From positions 1-61,119 of the forward strand of contig QJZC01000006.1 in NCBI GenBank assembly GCA_003247575.1: a DNA stretch of 61,119 nt. Reading direction: 5' to 3'. The DNA is from Pseudomonadota bacterium. GTDB lineage: Bacteria > Myxococcota_A > UBA9160 > SZUA-336. Of the stretch, positions 7,305 through 16,701 are shown in pieces. The notes under the pieces were generated by a model. That model had not been told where the DNA came from. It searched no databases and saw only the letters and a list, made by a program, of their open reading frames with translations. Each line of letters opens with the position of its first letter. The stretch's first letter is position 1. The position numbers were made by a program, and so were the translations under genes.

Positions 7305-9113
7305 ATGACTGCATGGCTCGATTCTAGCCTGCGGGGCTGGCTCTTCGCCGCCGCTCGGACTCGGCGAGCACGCCGGGCGATGCTCACAACCTCGAGTACG
7401 GTTCTACTCGCATTTCCCGCATTCAGCAACGCCCAGCAGGTTCCGCGTCCTGTCGAGCAGGGATTCGAGGTCCCCGAATTCGCAGTGACCGAGCGACCCA
7501 CGCCCGCTTCGAGCGCACCCCGATTCGTGCTCCCACCGCTACGCCTTCCCACTCCGGGCAGCTCGCTCGCAGCGGGCGGCTCGCTCGGAGCGGACGGCTC
7601 ACTCGGAGTGGCAGCGAAGCCACTACACTACGTATCCGAGTACCGTTTCATAGGAAATACGATCTTTTCCGACACTGAGCTGCGCGAGCTCACCCGTGAC
7701 TACCAGGGGCGCCGGGTCTCTTACGAGGAGCTACAGAGCCTGTCGCGCCTCGTGACCCTGTTCTATGTGCGACAGGGGTACGTCACGTCGGGTGCAACGA
7801 TCTCACGCATTCAGGCGGATGGAACGGCCGAGCTGCGGGTCACCGAGGGGGTGCTCGATCGAGTCACCGTCGAAGGCGCGCGATACTTCCGCCCGAAGGT
7901 GCTGCAGCAACGCGTCATGCCGCGCGAAAACCGCATCGTCAACATCCGCGAGATCGAGCGCAAGGTGCAGGACCTGCTCGATGATGCCCGCATCGATCGT
8001 CTGGATGCCGAGCTCGTCCCCGGGAGCCGGCGCGGCGAGGCCGAGCTGAGGCTACGCGTAGAGGAGACGCGGCCTTTCGAGATCGCGCTCGAACTGAGCA
8101 ACGAGCAGTCTCCCGGAGTCGGCCGCGAGCAGACGGAGCTTCGCTTGCGACACCTCAATCTGTCGGGAAGCGGAGACGTCCTGGAAGGAAGCTACGCCAA
8201 ATCGCAGGGCGTGGACGACCTGCAGATCCAGTATCAGAGGCCGATCGCACCCTTCGCGATGCTTCCGGGAGCGACCTTCGGCCTACGCTTCGCCTCCACG
8301 CGGAGCGAGAATCGCGAGGATCCGTTCAGGCCGCTCGACATCCGGAGTCGCGCGGCCACGTATGCGCTCGACCTGTCGCTCCCCGTCTACTCCGGCGATC
8401 GCGTGGACGCATCGGTGTCGCTCGCGGCCGAGGTCAGGAACAGTCGCAGCTTCTTGCTCGGCGACGGATTTGCATTCTCGGAGGGCGTAGAGCCCGATGG
8501 ATCCACGCGGGTGCGCGTGCTGCGACTTTCGCAGGAAGCAACCTTTCGAGGCGCGAACCGGGTGCTGGCGCTGCGATCGACGTTCAGCCTGGGGAGCGGC
8601 GCACTCGGCGCGACGTCCGAGCGGGTCGAGCCGGACGGACGCTTCGTCTCGTGGCTCGGGCGCCTACGCTATGCACAGCGGCTCGCCTGGCTGGATGCGA
8701 CCGCGATCGTGCGGCTCGACGTGCAGCTCTCGAACGACCCGCTGTTCTCGCTCGAGCAGTTCTCGGTGGGCGGAGTATCGAGCGTGCGCGGATATCGCCG
8801 TAGTCTCCTGCTGCGCGACACCGGCGTCACCGGATCCGTCGAAGTACGCATTCCGGTGTGGAGGCGCGTGTCGGGGGATCCCTTGCTCGAGGTCGCCCCG
8901 TTCTATGACTTCGGAAGCGCGCGCAACGTGCGTCGCCCCACTCCGGGACTGCAGTCCTTGTCGAGCGCGGGCGTCGGCTTCCGAACGCGGATTGGGTTCG
9001 GGATGCTCGCCGAGCTCTACGTCGCCGAGAGCTTCCGCGACGTGCCCTCGAGCAGCGACGACACCGCACTTTCGGATCGCGGGATTCACTTCCGCATCCT
9101 GCAGGAGTTCTGA
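7305..9113 (+). CDS. TpsB outer-membrane transporter (ShlB/FhaC/HecB family)
   Basis: A 602-residue two-partner secretion transporter. After an Arg-rich n-region and a hydrophobic signal ending near SNAQQ come the POTRA domains. These include YRFIGNTIFSDTELRELT, FYVRQGYVTSGATI and the second unit around VTVEGARYFRPKVLQQRV. The C-terminal half is a 16-stranded beta-barrel and includes the L6 signature VSSVRGYRRS (the conserved VRGY motif). It ends in Phe, the outer-membrane targeting residue. Its stop overlaps the ATG of the large passenger by one base, so the two are translationally coupled and form one export system. Confidence 0.92.
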   Translation: MTAWLDSSLRGWLFAAARTRRARRAMLTTSSTVLLAFPAFSNAQQVPRPVEQGFEVPEFAVTERPTPASSAPRFVLPPLRLPTPGSSLAAGGSLGADGSLGVAAKPLHYVSEYRFIGNTIFSDTELRELTRDYQGRRVSYEELQSLSRLVTLFYVRQGYVTSGATISRIQADGTAELRVTEGVLDRVTVEGARYFRPKVLQQRVMPRENRIVNIREIERKVQDLLDDARIDRLDAELVPGSRRGEAELRLRVEETRPFEIALELSNEQSPGVGREQTELRLRHLNLSGSGDVLEGSYAKSQGVDDLQIQYQRPIAPFAMLPGATFGLRFASTRSENREDPFRPLDIRSRAATYALDLSLPVYSGDRVDASVSLAAEVRNSRSFLLGDGFAFSEGVEPDGSTRVRVLRLSQEATFRGANRVLALRSTFSLGSGALGATSERVEPDGRFVSWLGRLRYAQRLAWLDATAIVRLDVQLSNDPLFSLEQFSVGGVSSVRGYRRSLLLRDTGVTGSVEVRIPVWRRVSGDPLLEVAPFYDFGSARNVRRPTPGLQSLSSAGVGFRTRIGFGMLAELYVAESFRDVPSSSDDTALSDRGIHFRILQEF

Positions 9114-12100
9114 TGATCGACTCACTCCGACCAGAGCAGAGAGCACACCGGCGGCGCTGGGCCTTGGTCGCGTGCGTTTGCAGTCTTGCATCGCTCGCCA
9201 GGGCCGACGTCGTGCGAGACGGCTCGCTCGGAGCCGACGAACCGCTCGGCGGCGACGACACCACGTTCATCATCGAGGAACAGCATGGTGCGCGCTCAGG
9301 CTCCAACCTGTTCCACAGCTTTCTCGAGTTCGATCTCGATGCAGGTGAGTCGGCCATCTTTCGCGGCGCCGATTCCATCGAGAACGTGATCGGGCGGATT
9401 ACCGGAGGCCCCTCGGAGATCGGCGGGCTGATTCGTTCCGAGATCCCCGGCGCGAACCTCTTCCTGATCAATCCCGCGGGCATCGCCTTCACCGGGTCGG
9501 CCATCCTCGACGTGGACGGGGCCTTTCACGCGACGACCGCCGACTTCCTCGAGTTCGGCTTCGACTCGAGCCAACGCTTCTTCGCAGACCCGGGCAAGGC
9601 GAGCGCGCTGGCGCCCGTCGACGTGAGCGCCTTCGGCTTCCTGTCCGCTGCGCCTGCCCCCATCGAGGTCCGAGGCAGCGCACCGCTGAACCTGAGCGGC
9701 AGCGCGTTCTCGCTCGTCGGCGGCGACCTGACACTCGAGTGGGTCGACCTCCAAACCCGCGGTGAAGACATCTCGCTGACGAGCGTAGGGGCAGCCGGCC
9801 GCGTCCCCTTCGCACAGCCCGGCGACCCGGCCTCCGCGCGTGGGATGCGGCCGCTTGGCGGCTCCATTCGGATCTCGAACTCGACCTTGGGAACGGCCAA
9901 CGGGGGGCTGTTCCGCCGTGACGGGACGATCGACACGACACCCGTCGTCCAGTCCGGCGACATCCGGATTCTCGGTGGCGACCTCACGATCGAAGGAAGC
10001 AGCCTGCTGACGGACGGCGAGCGAGCGGGACGCATCGACCTCGCCCTGGACGGCACGCTCGACGTCTCGAACACCTTCATCGACGCCAGTGGAGGCACGT
10101 CGGGCAGCATCTCGATCCGCGCAGGCGATGTCTCGCTGCGCGACTTCGGCCTCTTCGTAGAGGGCGACCTGATCTCCCCCGCACGCAGCGGAATCGACAT
10201 TCTCGCTCGGGGAGACGTCTCGATCGGCACCCTCGGCGGATTCGCCTCGATCAGCACGTCCGCAAGCCTGGGCCCCATAGGTCCCGGCATTCGCATCCGC
10301 GCAGCGAGAAGCCTCTCGATTCTGGACACTCCGATCGTGTCGATCTCCAGGGGGTCCACACGCGCGGGAAGCATCCAGCTGGCGGCGGGTGCCAGCCTGG
10401 ACATCGCGGGACTCCCCACCAGGATCGGCGGACCGGGCTTCGAGTTCTTGGAGAACGATCCGACGCGAGAGCTCCTGGGTGCGGGACCCGGGATCGAGCT
10501 ACAAGCCCCGAAGATTGAGCTCCGCGCAGGCAGCTCGGTCCTCTCGCCCGCTGCAGCGGGCGGGCGGGCGGGGGACGTGCGCATCCGAGCGGACGAGCTG
10601 ACCCTACGGGATGCCAGCCTGATCAGTACCCAGGCGCTCAGCACCGCAAACTCGGGAGACGTAGCCATCCAGGTGGGCCGACTGAACGTGCTCTCGGGCA
10701 GCGTGATCGAATCGGCCTCGCTGGGAGTGGGTTCCGCGGGCAGGATCGCGATCGCTGGCAGCGAGTCGGTACGCATCGCGGGGGGCTTTCTGGACTCGAC
10801 CGCGGCGGGGGTTGCGGGAGGTGGCTCCATCGAGATCGTCGCTCCGGTCGTGAGTGTAGAAGCCGGCGGAAGTGTAGAGACGGCGAGCTTCGGCATGTCG
10901 CCGGCAGGATCGATCGAGATCCTCGCCTCCGATTCGCTGCGCCTGGATAGAGGGTTCATCGGCAGCGACAGCGCAACGGCCGATGGCGGCACGATCCACA
11001 TCGGCGCCGGGCAGCGCCTGCTGCTCAGCAACGATTCACTCATCGCTACCGACGTACTCGGCGGCGACGGAGACGGCGGGAACATCGCGGTCGATTCGGA
11101 AGTCACGGTCTTGCGGAACAGCAGCATCGCAGCTGGAGCAGACGCGGGGGACGGCGGACGCATCGACCTCCGGTCACAGTTCCTGCTGGTGGGAGCGGAC
11201 TCGGAGATCACGGCCATGTCGCGGCTCGGCCGCGATGGCGTGGTCGACATCGAAGCACCGGAGGGCGATGTCGTGCGCTCGCTGCTACCCCTCGACGCGC
11301 GTATTCGCGGCTCCGGAGACTTGCTCGAACCTCGCTGCCAGATGCGTCCTTCGGACTCCCGCGGCAGCCTGATCGTGCGCCCAGCTCGCGCACTGCCGAT
11401 TCCACCCGACGATCTCCTGATCGGCTTCTCGATCCTCTCACCCGTCACGCCCGACGTCGCGGCACGCCCGGGAACCGGCGAGCCAGCGAGCGCCTCGGGA
11501 TCCGCCGATCGCCGCGTGGCGGCCGCGCTCTACCGCGGACGTTTCGCAGAGGCGACGCGCGACCTGGAATCCGCTCTCTCCGGTTCGGAAGACGCGCGCA
11601 GCAACGCGGTCCGTTGGCTCTGGCTTGCGCGGGTCCTCATGGAGCAGCAGGAGCTCGATCCGGCCCGACGCGCACTCGACCAGTCGCTGGAGCTGGCGGA
11701 AGCTCTGTCGAATCCGGCCCTCCAGGTAGAGGGACTCAGCGGACTCGCCCACATCGCACTCACACAGGGAGAGCTCGAGCTCGCAACCGAACGACTCGGG
11801 CGCGCGTTCGCCATCGCGGAAGACTCCCGAGATGAAACCTCCTTGGCTCTGGCACACCTGAATCGCGCTGGCCAGCGGCTCCAGAGCGGCGAGCTCGAGC
11901 GCGCCCTCGAGGACTACCGCGCGAGCGCCCGCTTGGCAGCGCAGGTGGCGCAGCGCGATGGCGCCAATCCGCGTAGCCAGACGCCTCAGAAGAGCGGACC
12001 CGAAGCAACGCACCTGGCCGCTCGCGCGCATGCGGGCGCGGCGCGAACCGCCTGGCACCTCGCCCGCCCGAAGCTGGCAGAGCAGATGCTGGCCGACGCG

Positions 12101-13753
12101 CGGCAGGCTCTGCTGCATGCCACACCGTCCCACGACGTGCTTCACACGAAGATCCACATGGCGGAGACGTACGCGCGAATGGCAGACCTGCAAAGCGCAG
12201 ATCGCGACGCGCATCTGCTCGCCGCGTACGAGCTCCTGCTCGCGGTCGGGTCGACCGCCGAGCAACGTGCCGACGCGCGTGCAGCGACCTATGCCTTCGG
12301 AAATCTCGCGCGCCTCTATCATTCGGAGAATCGCTTCGACGAAGCCCTGACCCTCGCGCGGCGCGCGCTGTCCTGGGCCGATGCGGTCCAGGACGTCGAG
12401 GCGGGCTACCTGTGGCACTGGCAGCTGGGACGAACCTTGCGCGAACAGGGCCAGAGCGAGGCCGCACTCAAAGAGTTCCGGCTCGCGGTGGACATCCTGG
12501 AGGGAACCCGCGCGGGTGCACCGCGCATCGGCAATCTGGAGAGCAGCTTCCGCGACCGCATCGGCGCGGTGTACCTCGATCTGGTCGACGCGCTCCTCGC
12601 CTCCGCGGGGCGAGACCCGAACGTCGATCGAGAGAAGCGCCTGCTCGAAGCGCGCGCCACACTCGACAAGCTCGGTGTGGCCGAGCTGCGGGACTACTTC
12701 CAGGACGATTGCGTGGAAGCACTACGGGCGCGAGAGGTACCGGTCGATCGCGCCTCCTCTACCACCGCCGTCGTCTATCCGATCCTGCTCCCCGATCGCA
12801 CGGAGATCCTCGTCAGCCACGCCGGTCGGATTCGACGCTACCGACCCGAGAACACAGTGCCAGCAGCCGTCGTCGCCGAGCAGGCGCACGTCTTCGGTGC
12901 TCTCCTGCAGCGCGGGTACGGGTCGGGATATCTGCCCGCGAGCCAAAAGCTGTACGACTGGCTCGTGCGCCCCTACGTCGGCGACCTCGCTCGAGCGGGG
13001 GTGGACACACTGGTGTTCGTCCCCACGGGCGTCCTCCGCGGCATTCCGCTGGCTGCGCTGCACGATGGCGAGGACTTTCTCGTGCGCAATTTCGCCCTGG
13101 CAGCGAGCCCTGGACTGTCCGTGCTAGATCCGAAGCCGTTCGATCCCGACGGGGCCAACATCCTCCTCGCAGGACTCAGCGAGCCGGTTCGTGGTCTACC
13201 GCCCCTGACCCATGTCACCGACGAGCTCGAGGCGATTCGCGCCATGTACGGAGGTCGCGAGCTGATCGATCGCGAGTTCACCGCCGGGAGAGTCTCCCGG
13301 AGCGTGCGCGACAACGAGTACTCGGTCATCCACCTCGCATCGCACGCCAGCTTCTCGGGTGGCCCGCGCGATAGCTACATCGTCACCTACGACGGCGCGA
13401 TCTCGATCACCTCGTTCAGCGAGCTCGTGCGCCAGACTCAGTTTCGTGAGAAGCCGGTCGAGCTGCTCGTCCTGAGCGCATGCGAGACTGCGCGCGGCAA
13501 TGACCGCGCGGTGCTAGGATTAGCGGGGTTCGCGCTGCGCTCCGGAGCCCGCAGCGCGCTCGGCAGTTTGTTCAGAATCGATGACGCAGCGGCACTCGAG
13601 CTGATCACGACCTTCTACCGCGAACTGCGGCAGCCGGGCCGTTCGCGCGCCGAGGCGCTGCGCCGCGCACAGGTCGCGTTGCTCGACGCACAGCCGAGGT
13701 TCTCCCATCCGAGCAACTGGGCTCCGTTCCTTCTACTCGGCAGCTGGCTGTGA
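9113..13753 (+). CDS. giant TpsA exoprotein with C-terminal TPRs and CHAT caspase-like protease
   Basis: 1546 residues. A signal peptide ends near ASLARA. The TPS secretion domain (about 32-150) carries the hallmark NLFLINPAGIAFTG (NPxG-type) motif. Residues about 150-740 form a repetitive beta-helix of short strands, Gly turns and Asp/Ser ladders. A linker with a Cys leads to TPR-like helices (about 800-1190). Residues about 1215-1546 are a CHAT domain (VLRGIPLAALHDGEDFL, then the dyad regions). The catalytic pair is His1411 in the IHLASHAS motif and Cys1457 in LSACETARG. The coupled TpsB gene says the protein is exported, placing a caspase-family protease outside the cell or on its surface. 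Similar fusions may occur elsewhere; the substrate is unknown. Confidence 0.88.
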   Translation: MIDSLRPEQRAHRRRWALVACVCSLASLARADVVRDGSLGADEPLGGDDTTFIIEEQHGARSGSNLFHSFLEFDLDAGESAIFRGADSIENVIGRITGGPSEIGGLIRSEIPGANLFLINPAGIAFTGSAILDVDGAFHATTADFLEFGFDSSQRFFADPGKASALAPVDVSAFGFLSAAPAPIEVRGSAPLNLSGSAFSLVGGDLTLEWVDLQTRGEDISLTSVGAAGRVPFAQPGDPASARGMRPLGGSIRISNSTLGTANGGLFRRDGTIDTTPVVQSGDIRILGGDLTIEGSSLLTDGERAGRIDLALDGTLDVSNTFIDASGGTSGSISIRAGDVSLRDFGLFVEGDLISPARSGIDILARGDVSIGTLGGFASISTSASLGPIGPGIRIRAARSLSILDTPIVSISRGSTRAGSIQLAAGASLDIAGLPTRIGGPGFEFLENDPTRELLGAGPGIELQAPKIELRAGSSVLSPAAAGGRAGDVRIRADELTLRDASLISTQALSTANSGDVAIQVGRLNVLSGSVIESASLGVGSAGRIAIAGSESVRIAGGFLDSTAAGVAGGGSIEIVAPVVSVEAGGSVETASFGMSPAGSIEILASDSLRLDRGFIGSDSATADGGTIHIGAGQRLLLSNDSLIATDVLGGDGDGGNIAVDSEVTVLRNSSIAAGADAGDGGRIDLRSQFLLVGADSEITAMSRLGRDGVVDIEAPEGDVVRSLLPLDARIRGSGDLLEPRCQMRPSDSRGSLIVRPARALPIPPDDLLIGFSILSPVTPDVAARPGTGEPASASGSADRRVAAALYRGRFAEATRDLESALSGSEDARSNAVRWLWLARVLMEQQELDPARRALDQSLELAEALSNPALQVEGLSGLAHIALTQGELELATERLGRAFAIAEDSRDETSLALAHLNRAGQRLQSGELERALEDYRASARLAAQVAQRDGANPRSQTPQKSGPEATHLAARAHAGAARTAWHLARPKLAEQMLADARQALLHATPSHDVLHTKIHMAETYARMADLQSADRDAHLLAAYELLLAVGSTAEQRADARAATYAFGNLARLYHSENRFDEALTLARRALSWADAVQDVEAGYLWHWQLGRTLREQGQSEAALKEFRLAVDILEGTRAGAPRIGNLESSFRDRIGAVYLDLVDALLASAGRDPNVDREKRLLEARATLDKLGVAELRDYFQDDCVEALRAREVPVDRASSTTAVVYPILLPDRTEILVSHAGRIRRYRPENTVPAAVVAEQAHVFGALLQRGYGSGYLPASQKLYDWLVRPYVGDLARAGVDTLVFVPTGVLRGIPLAALHDGEDFLVRNFALAASPGLSVLDPKPFDPDGANILLAGLSEPVRGLPPLTHVTDELEAIRAMYGGRELIDREFTAGRVSRSVRDNEYSVIHLASHASFSGGPRDSYIVTYDGAISITSFSELVRQTQFREKPVELLVLSACETARGNDRAVLGLAGFALRSGARSALGSLFRIDDAAALELITTFYRELRQPGRSRAEALRRAQVALLDAQPRFSHPSNWAPFLLLGSWL

Positions 13754-13781
13754 CGCTCGCCCAACCCAGCGGAGGCCTGCA

Positions 13782-14141
13782 TTGATCGTATCCCGAGACG
13801 AGCTCTCCCCGATCGACTTCGAGGGGCTCGAAATCTACGACTACACGTCGAAGGCGAATCCAGAGCTCGGCTCTTCCTTTGCCGTGATCGAAGTTCCGCC
13901 GAAAAAATCCCATCGAGCCGCCGTCTCGCACCGCTCCGACAAGTACTACTTCGTCGTCCACGGACAGCTCGACTTCGTCCTGGACGATCAGCCCATCGCT
14001 CTCCGCGCCGGCGACCTGTGCGTGGTGCGCCAAGGGCGCAGGTTCGCCTACTCGAACTCCTCGGACACTCCGGCACAGCTCGTTCTCGTCCACACACCGA
14101 GCTTTCAGATGGAGTCAGAGGAGTTCCTCGAAGGGCCCTGA
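13782..14141 (+). CDS. small cupin-fold protein
   Basis: 119 residues from a TTG start preceded by GGAGG (13771-13775) at six bases. No ATG or GTG start fits the conserved N-terminus. Cupin strands are recognisable: SHRSDKYYFVVHGQLDFVL, DDQPIALRAGDLCVVRQGR and RFAYSNSSDTPAQLVLVHTP. The first cupin motif keeps only one clear His (VSHRSDKYYFVVHG), so metal binding is uncertain. It begins 28 bases after the CHAT gene on the same strand and may be the last gene of that operon. Confidence 0.78.
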   Translation: MIVSRDELSPIDFEGLEIYDYTSKANPELGSSFAVIEVPPKKSHRAAVSHRSDKYYFVVHGQLDFVLDDQPIALRAGDLCVVRQGRRFAYSNSSDTPAQLVLVHTPSFQMESEEFLEGP

Positions 14142-14406
14142 GCGACGGCGCGCTCGACTGCGGGGAAGACATCCTCGGGCTCGTTCTCTCCGAGACGACG
14201 CTCTAGAGCCAGCTCGGGCTCCCGCGTGATCACCGGCCCTTTTCCCCTGTGACGAATCTCGATCGAGAGCGAGCTCTCGCCAGCAGAGGATGGCGCGCCA
14301 AGCTCTGCTGCTACAATGGAGGTCTCCGAACTGGGCACGGGATCGGGCTGTAGCCCGTAGCCATCGCACTCCCGGCGCGCTCTCTAGCCTCGAATGGACC
14401 CGCCCC

Positions 14407-14955
14407 ATGAGCCTCACCATCGCCAACTTCGTTCTGTTCTACGCCGCATGGTTTGCTTGCGTGCTGAGCATGAGCAGCCCGGAACGCTGGTGGTGGAGCG
14501 TTCTCGGGGCGCTCGCGGCAGTCGGCTTCCAGGTAGCGGTCAGCCGCGATCGACGACGCGACCTGACCGCGATCGCTTGCGCCACCCTACTGGGTCCACT
14601 CGCAGACGTCGTGCTGCTGTACACCGGCATTCTGAGCTTCCCTCCTTCCGCTCCGCTCATCCTCGGAACCCTGCCTCCCCTGCAGATGATCTTGCTCTGG
14701 TCCGTCTTCGCCACGACGTTCTTCTCGTCGCTGCACTGGCTGGTGAGCCGCCCGGTCTGGTTCGTCGCTGGGGGAGCGGTCGGCGGGCCCGCGGCCTACT
14801 ACGCGGGTGCGCAGCTGGTGAGCGGGATCCGGTTCTTGCCGGGAACGAGGATCGGCCTCTTCTACATCGGCATCGCATGGGCGGTCGTGTTGCCGATCGT
14901 CCTGGTCGCGACCACTCGCTGTCTCTCCCTGTACAGTCGCGCGGAGGCAGCATGA
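14407..14955 (+). CDS. DUF2878-like polytopic membrane protein
   Basis: 182 residues starting at MSLTIANFVLFYAAW, preferred over an in-frame ATG at 14290 because the hydrophobic core starts here. It has about five to six membrane helices (residues 5-22, 28-45, 55-75, 85-105, 112-130, 150-172). The FVLFYAAWFACV start, the Trp-rich loop before the second helix and the PLILGTLPPLQMILLW segment fit the DUF2878 family of unknown function. The 265 bases before it hold no gene I can support. Confidence 0.68.
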   Translation: MSLTIANFVLFYAAWFACVLSMSSPERWWWSVLGALAAVGFQVAVSRDRRRDLTAIACATLLGPLADVVLLYTGILSFPPSAPLILGTLPPLQMILLWSVFATTFFSSLHWLVSRPVWFVAGGAVGGPAAYYAGAQLVSGIRFLPGTRIGLFYIGIAWAVVLPIVLVATTRCLSLYSRAEAA

Positions 14956-15016
14956 ATCGGGAATGCCCGCACGAACAACCACCTACTCTCGGGTGACACA
15001 GGCTTGCGAGGAAAGC

Positions 15017-15667
15017 ATGGAACTCACGCTCTTCGGGCATCCCGTCTCGCTGTTCTCGCAGAAGGTGTTCATCGCGCTCTACGAAAACGAGATCCCGTTC
15101 ACTCTCCACGAAGTCGTTCCCGGTGACGAGCGAGATGCGATGCAGTACGCCCACCTTTGGCCGTTCAAGCGCATTCCCGTCTTGACGCACGGCGCTCGAA
15201 GCCTCGCGGAGTCGAGTGTGATCGTAGAGTACGTAGATCTCAACTTTCCGGTAGCAACCCGCCTCTTGCCGGAGGACGCGCATGATGCGCTCGAGGTGAG
15301 AATGCTCGATCGCGCATTCGACAACTACTTCCTGGTCCCGCTCCAGAAGATCATCGGCGATCGGTTTCTCGAAGAGCAGCAGCGAGATACGCTCGGAGTC
15401 GAACGAGCCTTGGCGACACTCGACATCGCCTACACCTGGCTCGATCAACTGGTTGCGGAGCAGACCTGGGCAGCAGGCAATGAATTCTCGCTGGCCGACT
15501 GTGCAGCCGCTCCCGCCCTGGCTTGCGCCGCTCGCATCCGCCCCACTCAGCACGAGTTCAAACACCTGTTGGCCTACAGGGATCGCTTGTTCGACCGCCA
15601 GTCATGCAAGAAAGCCCTCGAGGCCGCCGAACCCTATCATCGTCTCCTGCCGCTCGACCCCGCCTGA
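15017..15667 (+). CDS. glutathione S-transferase family protein (SspA-like)
   Basis: 216 residues from ATG 15017, chosen because GAGGAA precedes it and the protein then begins directly with the thioredoxin fold (MELTLFGHPVSLFSQKVFI). The N-terminal domain contains FKRIPVLTHG, the cis-Pro strand that binds glutathione, and SLAESSVIVEYVD, the conserved Glu-Ser. The C-terminal helical domain ends with NEFSLADCAAAPALACA. The domain arrangement resembles the stringent starvation protein A branch. It could be an enzyme or an RNA-polymerase-associated regulator. Confidence 0.85.
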   Translation: MELTLFGHPVSLFSQKVFIALYENEIPFTLHEVVPGDERDAMQYAHLWPFKRIPVLTHGARSLAESSVIVEYVDLNFPVATRLLPEDAHDALEVRMLDRAFDNYFLVPLQKIIGDRFLEEQQRDTLGVERALATLDIAYTWLDQLVAEQTWAAGNEFSLADCAAAPALACAARIRPTQHEFKHLLAYRDRLFDRQSCKKALEAAEPYHRLLPLDPA

Positions 15668-15781
15668 GTACGTGGTGGTGAGCTTCTGGCTGTGGGATCG
15701 CTTGTCACTCGCACGTGGGGGCCGATGGCGCTGGCAGCCCTTCGACAAATCTCGCCCGCAGTCTTCCAGTCGAGCGACAGC

Positions 15782-15812
15782 GCGTGCAGGGAAGCATCCG
15801 CTCCCTGCACGC
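15782..15812. terminator. stem-loop between convergent genes
   Basis: A perfect 11-bp stem (GCGTGCAGGGA / TCCCTGCACGC) with a nine-base loop lies between the GST gene and the convergent minus-strand gene. No T-run follows on either side, so it is at best a weak or Rho-assisted terminator. Confidence 0.45.
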
Positions 15813-15826
15813 ACAAGCTTGTCCGG

Positions 15827-16183
15827 CTAGGCTTGCTGCTGTAAGCCTGCGATCACTGCTGGGACGATCTTCTCCTTGACGTCTTCGACGATCGTCACGG
15901 TATCTGCGTCGAAGATGAGCAGCTCGTCGCGCAGGTGCACCATGAGTGCTCCAAATTTCTCCTCGATGGGCGGGTAGAGCTTGGTCAAGCCGCTGGTTGC
16001 ACTCTCAACGGCTAGCCACGCAGGCGTGACTGCGAACTGCTTGAAGAACTCTTCGTCCCGAAGCTTGGAAGCACCAAGAGCAGGAAGCGTCTTCAGCTGT
16101 TCCTCGAGTACCGGCGCAATCTGGTCCGCTACCTTCTTGACCATCGGTCCGGTTGCGAGATTAGTGAGCTTTCCGAATGCCAA
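15827..16183 (-). CDS. hypothetical 118-residue soluble protein
   Basis: No family recognised. It is predicted mainly helical, with amphipathic stretches (MVKKVADQIAPVLEEQLKTL, TSGLTKLYPPIEEKFGALMV) and a C-terminal beta-alpha part (LLIFDADTVTIVEDVKEKI). There is no signal peptide or membrane span. The composition and codon use match the neighbours, and the gene converges on the GST gene across a hairpin. It appears monocistronic. Confidence 0.62.
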   Translation of the reverse strand: MAFGKLTNLATGPMVKKVADQIAPVLEEQLKTLPALGASKLRDEEFFKQFAVTPAWLAVESATSGLTKLYPPIEEKFGALMVHLRDELLIFDADTVTIVEDVKEKIVPAVIAGLQQQA

Positions 16184-16701
16184 CTCTCTTTCTCCTATTC
16201 AGATGAAACGTGTTCAGATGCCGCCAATTGCCGATGCCGAGTACGCACGATCCCTCACGGGACTTTCGTACCTGGAGCCCGAACCTGCCAGCCTGACTCC
16301 TAGGGCCTGAGTTTCCTAGTCGTCGCCTGACTCGCTTTCAGTTCCGAAGTGCCTTGCGCGGCAGCTCGAAGCCTTCGGAACATAACCCAGGCGCAGTCAC
16401 TTCACACGCATAAGCAATGTCACGGATACGATCACCAAGCGAAGCGACCGAGATCCAGCGAACTCTCATTAGCGATAGTCTCGATCGAGTGACTCCCAGA
16501 TTCTTGCGGCTCCTGTCAACCTTCGATAGGGTGGCGATCGCATCGACTGGATTCCGCGCTCGGATGACGAATAGCGGGACTCCAGGGATGCGCATGCCCT
16601 TGAATTTGGACATCTCTGAGCCTCTACGCAGGCCAGACCGTTCGGCTCTCTCACTCGACTATGATGTTCAACTATGCTGCTTTCTTCCTAGGAGTCACAT
16701 C
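16184..16701. other. 518-bp stretch without a firm gene
   Basis: Apart from the doubtful minus-strand frame at 16338-16613, I see only a 9-bp inverted repeat (GTTCCGAAG at 16341-16349, CTTCGGAAC at 16373-16381) and the AGGAG site (16690-16694) of the next gene. The promoters of the minus-strand 15827-16183 gene and the plus-strand exported protein must be here. Confidence 0.5.
16338..16613 (-). CDS. doubtful small hypothetical protein
   Basis: An open frame of 91 codons with AGAGG about seven bases before its ATG. The sequence is basic (MRIPGVPLFVIRARNPVDA, then several Arg-rich turns) and matches nothing I know. It lies in a 518-bp stretch otherwise empty of genes. Third-position GC is lower than in neighbouring genes, which argues against it. 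Confidence 0.25.
   Translation of the reverse strand: MSKFKGMRIPGVPLFVIRARNPVDAIATLSKVDRSRKNLGVTRSRLSLMRVRWISVASLGDRIRDIAYACEVTAPGLCSEGFELPRKALRN

Noticed and set aside
9526..11448. 640-codon minus-strand frame inside the TpsA gene
   Set aside because: It is the antisense of the repetitive beta-helix; Ser/Pro/Arg-rich with no motif.
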